Shown here one piece after another: positions 45,161 through 57,929 of a DNA stretch of 64,000 nucleotides. The stretch spans positions 14,615,426 through 14,679,425 of the forward strand of contig NC_135263.1 in the NCBI RefSeq assembly GCF_964204865.1, written 5' to 3'. This DNA is from Styela clava. Taxonomy: Eukaryota; Chordata; Ascidiacea; Stolidobranchia; Styelidae. The position numbers were made by a program, and so were the translations under genes. The notes under the pieces are model-generated. The model was not told the DNA's origin. It made no database searches and saw only the letters and a program-made list of their open reading frames with translations. Position 1 is the first letter of the stretch. The number at the start of each line of letters is the position of its first letter.

Positions 45161-48100
45161 ATGTCGAATGAAAGCAGCCAATCTCTTGATTCTCCTGCCA
45201 ACGAGGCAGTGATGGCTCGTCTTTTGGAATTGGAAAACCGAACAGGATATCGTAAGTTTTGTTGGTAATTTTAATGGAGATAAAATAATTTGAAACCAGG
45301 GCTGTTGAGCTTGTTTAAAATTACAATGAATGACCCCAGTTACAGAACCCCTTTATATTCTATCTGTGGCTCTGGCAAAGCTTTATTTTTTACCTCGAAG
45401 CTAGGCTTCTGCTCCATTACTTTTGTTGTTTATTGATTGATCGCAAGCATGATACATCAGCTCCTGGTTGTGGAATTTCAATATTATACTTTTATTTATT
45501 ACTATTTTGGTTACAGATTAAAAATGATTGCTGTGTATATACTGTGCTAGTGCTATGTAAGTTTCCTTTGGAATAAATATAACAAATCCTATCCCATTGC
45601 ATCATTTTTATCATAGGTATGCAACAATGCAATGGCCAAAGAAGATATTGGAATCCGAATTGGAGTGGACCTCCACCTGCTCGTGGAACCGAAGTTTTTG
45701 TGGGAAAGATTCCCAGAGATTTATTTGAAGATGAAATTGTTCCTGTATTTGAAAAGGTAATGTAGTAAGAATGAGTAGTATGTGGGGACATTTTCATGAA
45801 AAATCATGACTTCAAAATTGGTACCTCCGTAGTGTATGTACCAGGTTGGGGTTAGGCCATTATTTTATTCCGATATTCCTTATTTTAGTTATATTGCAAC
45901 TTGCAAGTTTGTGGACTGTCTGTGTTAGCCAAGTGAATATACCCCCTGCCCTTATAGGTTTCAGTCCTATCATACAAGTTGATGTAAAGTAGGGGAATAA
46001 AATTATTTACCTCCATATTGGTACATACACTTCTGGAGCGCCCTAAAATTAATACATACTCATCATTTTAGGTTGGACATATATACGAATTACGTTTAAT
46101 GATGGATTTCAGTGGTTATAATCGTGGATATGCATTTGTTACATACACTACAAAGGAAGATGCGATCCGTGCGATAGAATTACTGAATAATATTGAAATT
46201 CGTCCAGGAATGAAAATTGGAGTTTGTAGAAGTGTGGACAATTGCAAGTAAGTGACCAGAACTAACAGATAGCTTCAACTGCTGGTAATTTTTAATTTAA
46301 ACCATGGATAATAAAAAAATTTGTACTGGTCAGCTTAGTATCTACTACAAGTGAAATTTAGATGACAGATTCTTCACAATGAATCACAGCGAAACTTGAA
46401 TAGTTCAATTGCCCGAAATTTTGACAAGATTATCTGTTTGTTATTGGCTACCTGAGAATCACTGGCTGGAACTATATTTTTTTATAAGTTCATGGGCAGG
46501 GGAACTAGTTTGAAATCACAATGCTGGAGCAATGGTTTCAGAGCCAGGGTATATTCAATCTGTAGCTCTGACTCCATAGCCAATGGGTTTTTTGGTATGC
46601 AGTTTTGCGGAAGTGGGACTCAAAACTACGATTTAATGGTTTTAAATGTACGAATTTAAGTTAAAACTTCCAAATCTATATTAGAAATGAAATTTAAACA
46701 GTTTTTAACGTAGAAAACTAGATTTTATTTTTTGTAAGAAAATTATGAATGTGGAAAACAATAGAATGGTTAGCAGCTGGAGCCAGTAAAATTCCTGGTG
46801 GCTTCGCCACTAAGTTCATCTAATGTTGTAAGCTTTGATCCAGCTCCAACCAAATGTTGTGGATTCAACTCTTGCGATGCAGCCCTGTTATAAAGTGTTA
46901 TATTATTAATTTATCATTTTGCAAGATTATTAGAATATCAACTTCATTTCATTGGTACACAAAAGTACTGTTTGCATTCAGAAATGATACAGCTCATGTT
47001 TGCATTACTGAAATCAAAACCATAAAATATTAGAATGTTATTATTAAGTTTTAGATCAGAGAAGTCTTTGTTAGATGATAGAATATAGGATTTTGCCGTA
47101 TCAGTACAGCTTTATTTGTCGTCATTTTATTGTGGTTGGATTTGTCTTCGGATGTTTTGTTAGATTGTTTGTGGGAAGTATTCCTAAAGATAAAAGTCAA
47201 GATGAGATTAGACAAGCGATGTGTGAGATTACAGAAGATGTCACTGATGTTATTGTCTACCCTGGTACAAATCCAGGTAATACAGAATAAATATGGAATT
47301 CTAAGTAACGATAAATATTTATCTTGGATGTTGTTGGTATCGATGAATTTGTAATTTGTTTTGTGATCATCTTTGTCGGTGAGTTGTGGACAACTATGCT
47401 ATTGTTATACCCAAACTTTCCCCTTCACACATAGTGCATAAGAATGGATATTTTATAAACTGTTATACACCCAATATCCTTTGCTTGTGTGCAACTTGTT
47501 TGGGGAAAATTTCAATCAAATCATTTTATAATGCCAAAATGGCAAACGAATATGTACCGGTACTTCATATGTCCAAAGTACTTGCACTGACTAATCGAAG
47601 CATGCAAACAGCCTACTGAGTGAAATAAGTTTGAAGTTGTTTTGCATAGTTTGAGGTTAGGTGAGATAGGCTTGAATTGTAGCAATAATTCATGGATATT
47701 GGACAAACGAACTATACGGTGACCCAAATCTCTATCCTATTGGAGATGTCTCATTTTATATAAAATACTCATGCAGGGTTGATTATGTGCGAGAGGATTG
47801 CTGGACTCCTCGCCGCCTTAGGGTGGTTCACGTAACCGGTTTTTGGTTACAGCTTCCTCCACGATCAAGACCTTGCTTCCGAAAACAAATAACTTGCTAA
47901 CTAATCCCATACCTAACTTGGACTGGAAACTGGACGAGAGGCTGTGGTTCGCCGTCTTATAGGCTTTCCTCACTCCGGGATAAATATGTAAATCCTATCC
48001 TGGGCAATGTATTAGACTACTGCGAATACAACTGGCTTTATCGGATCGACTTCACTGTATTAACATAAGTTATGTTTTATATATTCTGAACGAAGTTCTT

Positions 48101-51100
48101 TTTTGATTTGTATAAATCCGCCCTATGTATTTCTAGAAATGCCTTAAATTTAATATTATATATCTATTCCAGGGGAGCTTAATCGAGGATTTGCCTTCGT
48201 TGAATATGCAAGTCATCGTGCTGCTGCAATGGCTCGTAGAAAATTAATTCCAGGCAGAATAACATTGTTTGGATATGAAGTTGCTGTCGACTGGGCTGAT
48301 CCAGAATCAGATGTATGTTGTAATATTAATTTTACTTTGTGTATACTCTTCAGCATTTTTGCTTAGTCATGATAGACATTCAAAATCTTCATGTCTGTGA
48401 AAAAAATTGTTTGCCTAATGTATTGCAAATAGAAGGGGCTTCGAATTCAAAATTATAGATTCAATTTTTAAGCTTCTTATTTTTTGCACTTTTGCATATC
48501 CATCAATGTGGTGAGGTTGTCATTTTGCCATTGTCATTCAAACAGGTAACCGATGACATCGCAAATCGAGTGAAAAATGTTTATGTTCGAAACTTGAAAC
48601 CGACTACTTCAGAATTTACAGTATGGGCGGCATTCAATAATATTAGACCGGGATCCATTGAGAGAGTAAAGAAAATTGAGGATCGGGATTTTGCTTTTGT
48701 TCATTTCCACAGAAGAGAAGATGCTTTATATGCAGTTACTGTGAGATATATACATAGTCATCCAATCTCCTAACATGATTTATGCATTATTACTTTGAGT
48801 CAATATTAACTACTGAAATGGCATGTTGAATTCATCTGTTGTACTGTATACATATAATATATATTGAATTACATTCAATACCACTCATCGATGGTTCGAG
48901 ACAACTTGGAATGGGCAATTTAGAGTACGGAATGTAATACTTGCGCTTGCTCTCAAAGAACTCGCAATGAGGTAGACATGAAACTGAGTGATTTCACTCA
49001 CCAAATTCAGAATATGAATACTGTGATGAACACCTCATGGCGAAGACTCGTTATTGCAAAATTTTCGCGTTTCTCATCTTTAGTATCTACGGTAGTTAAC
49101 ATATAATAATTAGTTGTCTCAGACAACTACACTCTTGCTCAATCAATTTCTTGGTAGACCTTTGTTACCAATCTTATTTTCTCAAAATATATAGAGTGGG
49201 ATTCTACTTCTAACCCACTTTTGTACGGACAAATACCACATTTTCACCTTCTTACTTCCAGTGGGTGAAAACCTCCCTTCTTAACCACTATACCATCAGC
49301 GAAACCCATCTGTTTTATATTTATTTTAGATGATGAATGGTCAACTCATAGATGGTCAAGAAGTTCATGTTTCTCTTGCAAAACTAAACACATTAACAAA
49401 ACCACCTATGGGAAATAAAATTTTAGGAAATAACATTGGAATGAATACTTTTACTGGAAATGGTAACAAGGAAATTTAAGTGGCTTTTAGTTAAAGCTGT
49501 GTATTTGTTTTTTGTTGTACTGATATGTCTTCAGAATGGTTAAGCAAACCACTGCTATATCTCATGTTCATTTGAATTATGCAGAAACAGAAGGTATTGG
49601 GAGTCATTTCTATATAATGTGGGAAGCATATAGACTGTTTTTATCAAATATCCCTTACTTACCAAAATTTTTTGATTTGATTAGCTAACTGCATTCTTTG
49701 GGATATGAGTTCCAACCTGGAAAAGTGGAAGCGCTCACTGGAAGGGTCACCGTTGGAGTAAACTTTTCTGTAATTTAAACTCAGATTTCTAATGATGATA
49801 GTTGAAATCATATTAAAGAAGCATTGTCGATAGTCTATTCAAACGAGGAATTGCGTACACCAAAGATTTTGTTTTCTCATTATTGGGAGCTGGAGGCTGT
49901 GCTGAGTCTAAATTTCTTTCAACTTGAGCCTTTGCCAAAATTTTTGATATGGTATTTGGAGTCTGGTGTGAAGTTTCACTCAATCGTATCTAGATTACCT
50001 TGATTCTGATCTTCGACTTTGGAAGTCTTTTCATCAATATATTAAATAGTCTTTGAATTTCATTCTTTTTCCAGAAATGTTCAATTCAAATGCAATGATG
50101 AATCGTCAATCTTCGACAACAATCCGTAATCAGCAAACTAATCAACCGTTTAATATGTTTGGATCAAATATGTCAAATTTATCAATGAATTCTAATGTGA
50201 GTTTTTTTACTTGAATTTATAAGATATTTTCTAGGGCGAAAAAGGCTCTTAGCTGGGTGTGCAACATTTCTTGTCGTTGGGCCATTTAACCACATTCAGG
50301 CATCTAGCTGGGCCACACCAAAGAAATGAGGTTTTCCATGTACTCCATGAATTAAAAAATTAGCGACCGGAGAGCCACGGAAAAAAGAAGAGAATGTGGC
50401 TATCGCGTAACCTTCCAGTAATAAAGGCACTGGGCAAAACAGAGAGAGATTTAATGCAGCAACAAGAGAAAAAATCATGTATTTTTTACCCATGTGAATG
50501 CCTTTTTTTAACCTAAACTGTTGGATTAGGATTTTGCTTGATAGAGATAAACCTGAGTGCTGGTAAAGGCCATACTAAATGGCTTGGTGGGCCGCCTGTT
50601 GCACACCTCTGTTCTGGATAGATCCTGTTGCACACCTCTGTTCTGGATAGATATCATAGTTAAACAAGACCAGAATTATTCGATTTGCGAAACCTTAAAA
50701 ATGTCATCTCTGGTTTGAAGCGCATTTGTTCAAAGCAACGTCATGCGTAAGTAAAGGGGACTCATCTCTAACCAAAGTCACGGATGACCACTGATATGTC
50801 ACGAATGAAATAATATGAATTTATGGGGGAGACATCTAGAAGAAATTCTGTACTCAAATTTGCAACCGTTTATAATTGTGTATGTAGTAACGAATTATGT
50901 CTTTGGAATATGCATTGCATTTCAATATCGTTCTTCATATAACTCAACAGGAAATTGGACCAATGTGCACTGTTCGTAGCTTTCCTAATCGACCAAAAAG
51001 TATAACTCCTACTTTGGGTCTGAAAGATTATTCTCAGTCATCAATGATGAATCGTACTATGACTCCCACACCTCATGTAATCTCACCAACGAGCAACCCA

Positions 51101-54006
51101 TATTGGCGACAAGGTCCACCTCAACAATCTGAACGTAATCTTCGTCCTGTGTTGACAATGGATCATATTGCCAAAATTCAATGCCCTGTTGTAAGTGTTA
51201 TTTGAAACTAAAACTCTTTTGAAACAAATGATTTTTACTTGAAGACGTTACGGAAATTGACTCCAATATCAATAAAAGCATGCTAAATTTTAACTCCAGA
51301 TACCAGGCTCTTGTATATAGTGTACTTGATATCAACCACATTGAATTAAAGTGAGAATTATGAAGATGTACTGCTTTTGATTTCTCGATATATTTCGTCT
51401 TAATGTAGCTTAACTTTTGATCAATCAAATTATAGTTTAGTCCAGGTCAGCGTTTCCGAACCAGGTGTCGATAAAACCCCAGAGAAAATCTTCCATCAGG
51501 GTTGTTTTGGGTTACGCATATAAATTTCAATGAACTGAACATTATTTTAAATTATTATACTTATTTTTCAATTGCAGACACTTCTTAGTGAATTGTGTGT
51601 CCGACTTGATCTTGGATCAGCCTGTCCATTTTACACTCTGTTATTCGAAGAGCAGAGCTCTCCTCTGGGGCAAACTGAATGCAAATACGTCTATCAGGTC
51701 AGATACGCAGGAAACTTGTACACTCCTCCCAGCTCTTCAGATACAATTGAAGAAGCCAAGCGAACTGCAGCTCAATATGTTATTGACCAAATAGGTATGG
51801 TACAATATTGTTTGTATATTTCGAATGTGTGTTTTCAATTTTACATATCTTGTTAAAACATCGTTCTTACGAAAAGATGTGTTATTTCCAAAGAACTCTA
51901 TGTGAAAAAAAACAAAAGGAAAACTGTGCGTAACCAAACAAATACATGATAAGTTTTATAACATCCCTAAGACATAAGATGCAACCCACTAGCACATGTC
52001 GTTGATGATGCAAAAAAAATATATATTACCAAAATCTGATTGCTCAAAACTATGCCAACCCCAAGTGCGCATGGCGAATTATTAGTCAAACTGCATCTAC
52101 TAAGAGGAAAAAGTAAAAGTGTCAATGAAATTATGATTAAAGATAATCACTTGATTAAACAAGAATTCAATACAGTAATTTTCCACTATCCAGCGTTTTT
52201 ACTAAATTATAAGACAATATGAATGGTTTCACATTATTGCTTTGCAAACGAGTAAATCAATCCATATTTCCAAATCCTGCAACAGTGAATGAATTGAACA
52301 TGAAAATAAATAGTAAGCAAAAATGAAGGTAAAGCATCTGGGACTGACAACATTTCCATTTGTTTCTCCAAGTATGCAGCAGATACCATAGCACCATGTC
52401 TGACAGAGTTCACATTGAATGGGAATATTTCCATCTTCCATCTTCAGTGAAATTCGCCAGAGTAATACCAATCCTAAAATCTGGCAATACAAAACCAATA
52501 TCAAATTATACCCTATATCGATCTTGACAAAGTATATGAACATCTAATTCATAGAAGGCTGATCAACTTTTTTACAAAGCATGATGTAATAAATAAACCA
52601 CATTTCGGGTTTCAAAGCAACCATTCCACATCACATGCGATGTTAGATACGATATCTCATATATATATATATTAATTAAAGTTGAAAAAATATCTCAGTG
52701 CACCATTATTAGACCTTGAAAAAAGGTCAAATCTCACTATATAAGTTGTGGTACTCCCGGAGTATGAGCGCACAACCTGAACATAGAACGTGTACTCGGT
52801 TAGGGTTCAGGTTGTGCGCCATCTTGGTACGAAAACTTCGGGAGCGCCTAAGTTGTGGCATTATGTTACAAGGGGGATAGCAAATAATCTCCTTACTAGT
52901 TATTTGGCAAAGAATATGTTCAAATGGGTACATATACATCAAGGAGTGCTTCAGGGTTCTTGTTTGAGACCAACTATGTTTTTGATCTATATCAATAATC
53001 TTGCACGTAGTTCCAAATTACTTTCAAAAAAGTTTTTTATACTTCACTTTGGGCATATGAGAAAATTAAATACCATATTATCTCAAATGAACATATTTTC
53101 TATTGATATTTCTAGCTCCATGGTTAAAATTGAAGCTTGATTTGATGGTAAACAAACCGACCAACTCTATCAATATACAAACTCAGCAACAGATGGCTAA
53201 TAACGGACAAGGATTTTCATCATTTTCAAAACCCAGTACTACCAGCAGTAACTTCTGCCTTTCACCACTTTTCAGTCCGGCTATGAACGCTAATTCAAAC
53301 CTTGATATGAAACCAAAGGTCAGTAATATTATTAAAGTTATACCTATTCAAATTGTTGGATTTATTACTTTCAGATTTTCACAATTTTTCTCTGCATACT
53401 CGAATGCCTGTTCATGTTTAGATAACTACGGTAACTTTGCAGTTTGTGTATCATGCTTAGTGTTGGGACTTGGGAGTTTTGTATGTTCAAATCTTGGGGG
53501 GATAATTATGTACAAAAGGATTGCTGGGCTCCCCGTTGCCACAGGATGATTTACGTAACCCCATCATCAAGTCCATGTGTCCGAATCAAATAACTATTCC
53601 CATACTGGACTGTTAACTACCGCTAGGTGAAAGTTTGGTTTGTCAGACAATCAAGCTATTAATATTTGTGGTGAAGTAGCCCTCCATACTGCCCAGTCTT
53701 CTATTCAGCTGAAAACCTGAGGCCCACAACCATGATATTTTTCTCTTTTGCCTATGAATGTGAGTGAGAGATGAGGTTTATCCACTACTCCATACACTAC
53801 AAGTAACAGTTAGTAACGAGAAAGTTTTTGTTCAGATGGCTGCAGATACTGTTGATGCCTCTAGTCTTCTTGATAATGTGGGTGCTTTTTCATCTTTTGG
53901 TTCAAATACGACAGGGCAAAATTACCCAGATTATCTTCAATATCTCAACACAATGGCTGCACAGAGCACCAGCTCTACGACAAGTGGGTTATCGATGCAG
54001 CAGTAA
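45161..54006 (+). CDS. A1CF/RBM46/RBM47-family RNA-binding protein, 12 exons
   Basis: Exons by GT-AG sites: 45161-45251, 45617-45756, 46072-46247, 47164-47276, 48173-48312, 48546-48740, 49330-49462, 50075-50196, 50951-51190, 51578-51794, 53116-53318, 53836-54006. They total 1941 nt, 646 residues, and phase is kept at every junction. The ATG gives an ...NRTGY N-terminus, then [17 protein letters not shown] as in the family. RRM1 has VFVGKI (57-62) and RGYAFVTY (95-102); RRM2 LFVGSIP (137-143) and RGFAFVEY (178-185), followed by the family hallmark VDWADPE; RRM3 VYVRNL (232-237) and DFAFVHF (268-274). A low-complexity N/S/Q/M linker follows (300-450), then a DND1/A1CF-type dsRBD (451-522: ELCVRLDLG ... 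[13 protein letters not shown]) and a Gln/Ser-rich tail. Relatives bind 3' UTRs and, in vertebrates, act in germ cells or APOBEC1 editing. Paralogue assignment is not possible by eye. An upstream 5' UTR exon is likely. Confidence 0.93.
45298..45440 (+). repeat. hAT-like repeat fragment in intron 1
   Basis: CAGGGCTGTTGAGC ... TTAAAATTACAATGA ... TATTCTATCTGTGGCTCTGG resembles 46498-46590 in intron 3. Only one end is seen. Confidence 0.35.
45820..46042. mobile_element. MITE family M1, 223-bp copy in intron 2
   Basis: Ends GGTACCTCCGTAGTGTATGTACC on the left (two words) and, on the minus strand, GGCGCTCCAGAAGTGTATGTACC. Flanks TCAAAATT (45812-45819) and CTAAAATT (46043-46050) form an imperfect 8-bp duplication. 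Same length and ends as 14898-15120; ends about 30 bases before exon 3. Confidence 0.8.
46495..46893. mobile_element. Decayed hAT-like element in intron 3
   Basis: Starts CAGGGGAACTAGTTTGAAATC and ends GCGATGCAGCCCTG. Related fragments lie at 45298 and 41473. Target duplication not convincing. Confidence 0.4.
47770..48001 (+). mobile_element. SINE copy lacking the tRNA head, intron 4
   Basis: Begins just after where box B would be (CATGCAGGGTTG), continues with ATGTGCGAGAGGATTGCTGG, GGTGGTTCACGTAACC, GGACGAGAGGC and ends with AAATCCTATCCTG. Collinear with the SINE at 18434-18788 read on its minus strand. Confidence 0.88.
50253..50640. mobile_element. hAT-like MITE in intron 8 with duplicated right end
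   Basis: Left end CTGGGTGTGCAAC; right end on the minus strand CAGAGGTGTGCAACAGG, a common hAT terminus. A 29-bp unit (CCTGTTGCACACCTCTGTTC plus TGGATAGAT) is directly repeated at the right end, so there are two candidate termini (50611 and 50640). No clear target duplication. Confidence 0.55.
52310..53050 (+). pseudogene. Non-LTR retrotransposon RT fragment in intron 10
   Basis: RT-type peptide pieces in order: [10 protein letters not shown] and [11 protein letters not shown] near 52325-52410; [20 protein letters not shown] and [18 protein letters not shown] at 52527-52655; [20 protein letters not shown] at 52943-53002. These match RT blocks of jockey/CR1-type LINEs, including the QGS.L.P..F..YIN motif. 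Stops and frame changes interrupt it. The YxDD catalytic block is not seen, and an M1 MITE sits inside it. Confidence 0.8.
52750..52848. mobile_element. MITE family M1, 99-bp short copy nested in LINE
   Basis: Ends GGTACTCCCGGAG and, on the minus strand, GGCGCTCCCGAAG. Perfect 8-bp target duplication TAAGTTGT at 52742-52749 and 52849-52856. Arms share GCGCACAACCTGAAC in opposite orientation. Clearly younger than the LINE it interrupts. Confidence 0.9.
53496..53640 (+). mobile_element. Truncated SINE copy, intron 11
   Basis: ATTGCTGGGCTCCCCG, GATTTACGTAACC, ATCAAGTCCATGTGTCCG and CCCATACTGGACTG match the SINE body. Tail and tRNA head absent. Confidence 0.7.
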
Positions 54007-55640
54007 ATGGAAATTCCCACTACCAAAAGTTTACCTCAGTCATAAATCATAATCTTGAGTTTTATTAACAATTTGTTTTCACAGCTTAAGAGAATGGTAG
54101 TATTTGTTTCGTTTTCACTGTTTCCTTTTTCATGATGTTCACATCGTTTGATTAGAATTATTCTTTTATTAAAGCTAAATTATGAGAGTTTAAATTATTC
54201 TCAGATTGTTTAGTACCTGTTTCAGCCGAAAAATTATCACATAATCTCAAGTCTGTTTACAAATCTTACAGCTGAAGTCAAAAATAACTATTTTGCTTCG
54301 ATTTATCACGAAATCAAAATTTATTGGTCATCTGTCATGTGTGTCTTTTTTCAATCAAAGATGTTCATTTTTGACTCTCAACTACCCTTGTCCAAAACCA
54401 GATTTATTTTAATCTAGCAAACCAGTTTTACATCAAATTTTAATCTTATCAAATCATTACATCTTGTTACATTATCTGTTTTGTTGTATTAATGATGTTT
54501 CATCATTATATTGATTGAATTACTAATCAGACGAGAATGAATAACGAATCATTTAATGAAATATCTAAATGAAAATGTGATGATTACTCAACATTAAAAA
54601 TTATAGTTTCATATCAGGTATAAATCCGATCTCTGATGAATTGCCCTCAGAATTTAGTCTTTCCTAAAATTATATTCTTTCTCAAACCATGATGATTTTT
54701 TGCTTTTTCTTTAGTAGGTTTCAATATTTCAACTTTTTTAGATATTACACTAAAACTGCAGTGCTGTGTTAAGAATTTAAATATTGTAATGAGCATTTAA
54801 ATATCTAACTTTTCCTGAAAAATCGAAAAAATTTTGTGATCGTTTTTTTGCCTCTTACTCCAGATCCCAACTGGGAGATACTAAAAGTAATTTTAAAGTT
54901 TACAATGTTGGAGTTACCATGTTATTTAGTTCGGTTTTATATAAAGTTAACGTTTTCAGATGATCAATCAGATATACTTTTAAACATTGAATAATTTATC
55001 AGATTTTAGTGTTTTAGATCGTTATTATTCTTGGATTTTGAAAAATTTAGATTCATGAAAAATGTTTTAGGCGGTCATTTTACCGTTTTTTTTTTATTTC
55101 TATTTTTTGCCTTCACATCTGTTGGCAAGTGCTGCCATTATTCAACCCCGAGTAGAGAATTACTTGGTCGTGTTCCGAAACTTATCATTCTGTGATTTCA
55201 CCAGAAATCCGCTTTAAAAAAGTCCATGCTGATATCGGATTCCTGAATGCTATTATGTGGCATTTGAGGCTTTAGAAGTTTATATCATGAGTTCGTCAAT
55301 AAGGATTATTTGAAAAAGCATCGAAACAGTTTCCGATTCAATTTTATTTTCTGTTTAAAAGAGACCCGCTCACTGAACGCATATTCATACCCATGTAAGA
55401 GAAAATATTTCGTATTTTCTCGGTAAGAAATCGTCCGATTTTGACATTGTTTTTGATTCTTTTTTTTTGAGTGATTTCGTTGAGTTCTTTTGTTCGTTTT
55501 TGAAAACTTCTGTTCTTTTGTCTATAATATCCAAATACATCGTTTCTTTCGTGTTCAAAGTATTTATTAGCTTCGATTATGGTAGGTCTGGTCTGGAGGG
55601 ATACCACCGATGGTGTTGAAAATTATGATCCGTGTTGCAA
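54007..55640 (+). other. 3' UTR and intergenic DNA
   Basis: The first few hundred bases are presumably 3' UTR (ATTAAA at ~54169 is a possible weak signal). The rest is AT-rich; an 87-residue minus-strand frame at 55344-55607 is rich in charged residues but has no domain I recognise. Confidence 0.4.
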
Positions 55641-55990
55641 GGCTTGTTACTAACCAATAGAATACAACAAAACCGTCGCTTTCAATTTTCGGCCTTTCGT
55701 ACATGTGGAAAATCTTACGTTAACGGTTAGCCGAGGCAATATTTTTACGAGAAGAATTTTCTTAAGTTGGATAGGTAGAGTTTCTAGATGCGGCCTCACC
55801 CAGTATCTTGAATCTGGCCCTCCTGTAATCAAGGTTGCAAACCCCCGATAGAAACCATTTATTTTCAATCTGCGTCTTTCGTAGGTTTCTAATGACACAA
55901 TCTCCCTAAAAACCTGAATGACCAAGTAAGTAGACGATCGGCGGTGCTCGTAACCCAGTGAGTCATGGGCAAAATGCATAACTTGAAATT
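55640..55990 (-). mobile_element. Possible hAT-like fragment
   Basis: On the minus strand GGTTTGCAACCTTGATTACA followed by GGAGGGCCAGATTC and GGGTGAGGCCGC resembles a hAT subterminal region. The opposite end and target duplication are not identified. The 109-residue minus frame here is probably not a gene. Confidence 0.3.
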
Positions 55991-57920
55991 GTAGTCAAGG
56001 GATTTAGTTGTTCCAAAATAATGTTCTATAACATGTCTGACCCTTTATAAGCTTGTATTAGGGATCTTTTCATCAATTTCACACAACTCTGCGTCGAATA
56101 AATGAATTCAAATTGAACATGAATACTAGAAGTACACATATTTTAAATCTCACACTTTAAATATATTGGAACTGTATTATATCATGTTAGTACAATAGGT
56201 AACAGACTAATAACGAAGGCGGGCGAGAGGAAGTAGCTTTTCTCGAGCGTAGTCTTCAGTTCCACATATTACGTGGCCCATGCAGACGTGTCTTCGAATC
56301 GTTAGGTGGCGTTAATTAGTTATAATGTACTCGTATATTTCACTAGAATATACTTTTTTCTCGGTTGTATAACAATAAATCGTTTGAAGTGTTCTATTAT
56401 TCTATGACCGCATAGAAGGCTCGCTTCACAACAAAGTTGAAAGCGATTATTAAATCGCTTATTTTGAGAAACCGAAATTTCATTCAGAATTCGCACGCAT
56501 AAGATTCAGAAGTGTATTGAAAAGGTAGTACCGGACTCCTAAAGCGTGCCATTATTTGAGGCTTTATAAAGTAAACAAACAAGGAATTTTTTATGTCAAT
56601 ATAACTTCGGAGAATACGCTTTTTCCAAACACAGCACGTTTTTGTTATAAACTCTCTTGCTTGCTTTGATATTCGGCGTGCGCGATCTTACGCTGCGCTG
56701 TAGTCTGATTGTCATAACACAGCGCTCTTTAGTTTGCATTTGTTAGTTGAGTTGCGTAGACTGAGGTTGACTCACCGGTATTACGAAATGTAATGAGATT
56801 CCAATCTAGTAATATATTTTATTAGTGGGCACGATAATAAGAGAAAAGAAATTAGTATCATGGAAATGCGTATCCGAATACTGAGTGTATGTATATGGGG
56901 TACAGGCGTTGCGAGACAGTATAGTAGTAAACAATTATTTAGCTTGAGTCGAATCAATTCGAATTTAAAATGGTAGAACTCATCGAACTCTTGAATTGGT
57001 GAGCGATTAGTCACAATGCAGGTCAAGCTTCAGGGCAATTTCAAAATTCATATCGGTATTTTCATTGAATTTATTTTAAATATTTTGAAATTGATAAAAG
57101 TGGATAAAATTTAACTTCATGCTCGGGCAAAAATTGATTTTCTTCCAGAGAGCTAATAAGGATTTTTAAACACACGCTTATATATAACATGGAAATTGTA
57201 AACTGTTTTTTGAATTTTAGTGTCTAGATCAGGTAATATCTATTTCAAAAATCTTTAATTTAGATGAAGTAATCGGAGTAGATAGGAGACATCGGAATCA
57301 ATATTTGACTGACACATGGGCTACTTCAAAATTTCTTTTTAAATTACGACTATTTTTAAATAGTTTTAGTCATGTGCTCGCCATGACTGCTATCATTGTT
57401 TCGGAAGAATGTTTTGTGTACTTGACAAATTCGAGTTGTCAAATATTGTAAGAACCTTTGCCTTCGAGTATATACTTTGCTGCAGATTAAGTGAACTGCC
57501 TCGCATATTTACGCTGTTGATAAAAATGTTGAAAATGCAAGCTGTTTTTACTCTTATTTCAATTTAAAAAGCAATGGCATAAAACGGACCCGAGACCGTC
57601 CAATGATAAAGCGAGGCCGAAGGGCAGGTAATAATGGGACCTGGAATCCGAAAACAAATTATTATTGTGTAATTCGTGCAAATTATGTTGATTGTTACAT
57701 AAGCTGCTCGCGAAAAGTATCTTACAATTAAGTACATAGGTTATGTATATTTATTTTATAATTAATTATCGTTCACGACTGGTGTTAGTCAGACTTACAA
57801 CTTTTTGTTCCACTTCGTAGATTCGTCCGATAAAGCTACATACAGCAGCAATTTAGTTGGACATATCCAAATTCACACTTTGGGCCATATCCAATATTTT
57901 CCCTGTTCGACATTTATTGT
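55991..57920. other. Non-coding DNA
   Basis: No coding, RNA or element signal I can support. Confidence 0.4.
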
Positions 57921-57929
57921 ACTCTAATT

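Noticed and set aside
47075..47290. 71-residue frame as a separate gene
   Set aside because: It contains exon 4 of the RRM gene read through its flanking introns.
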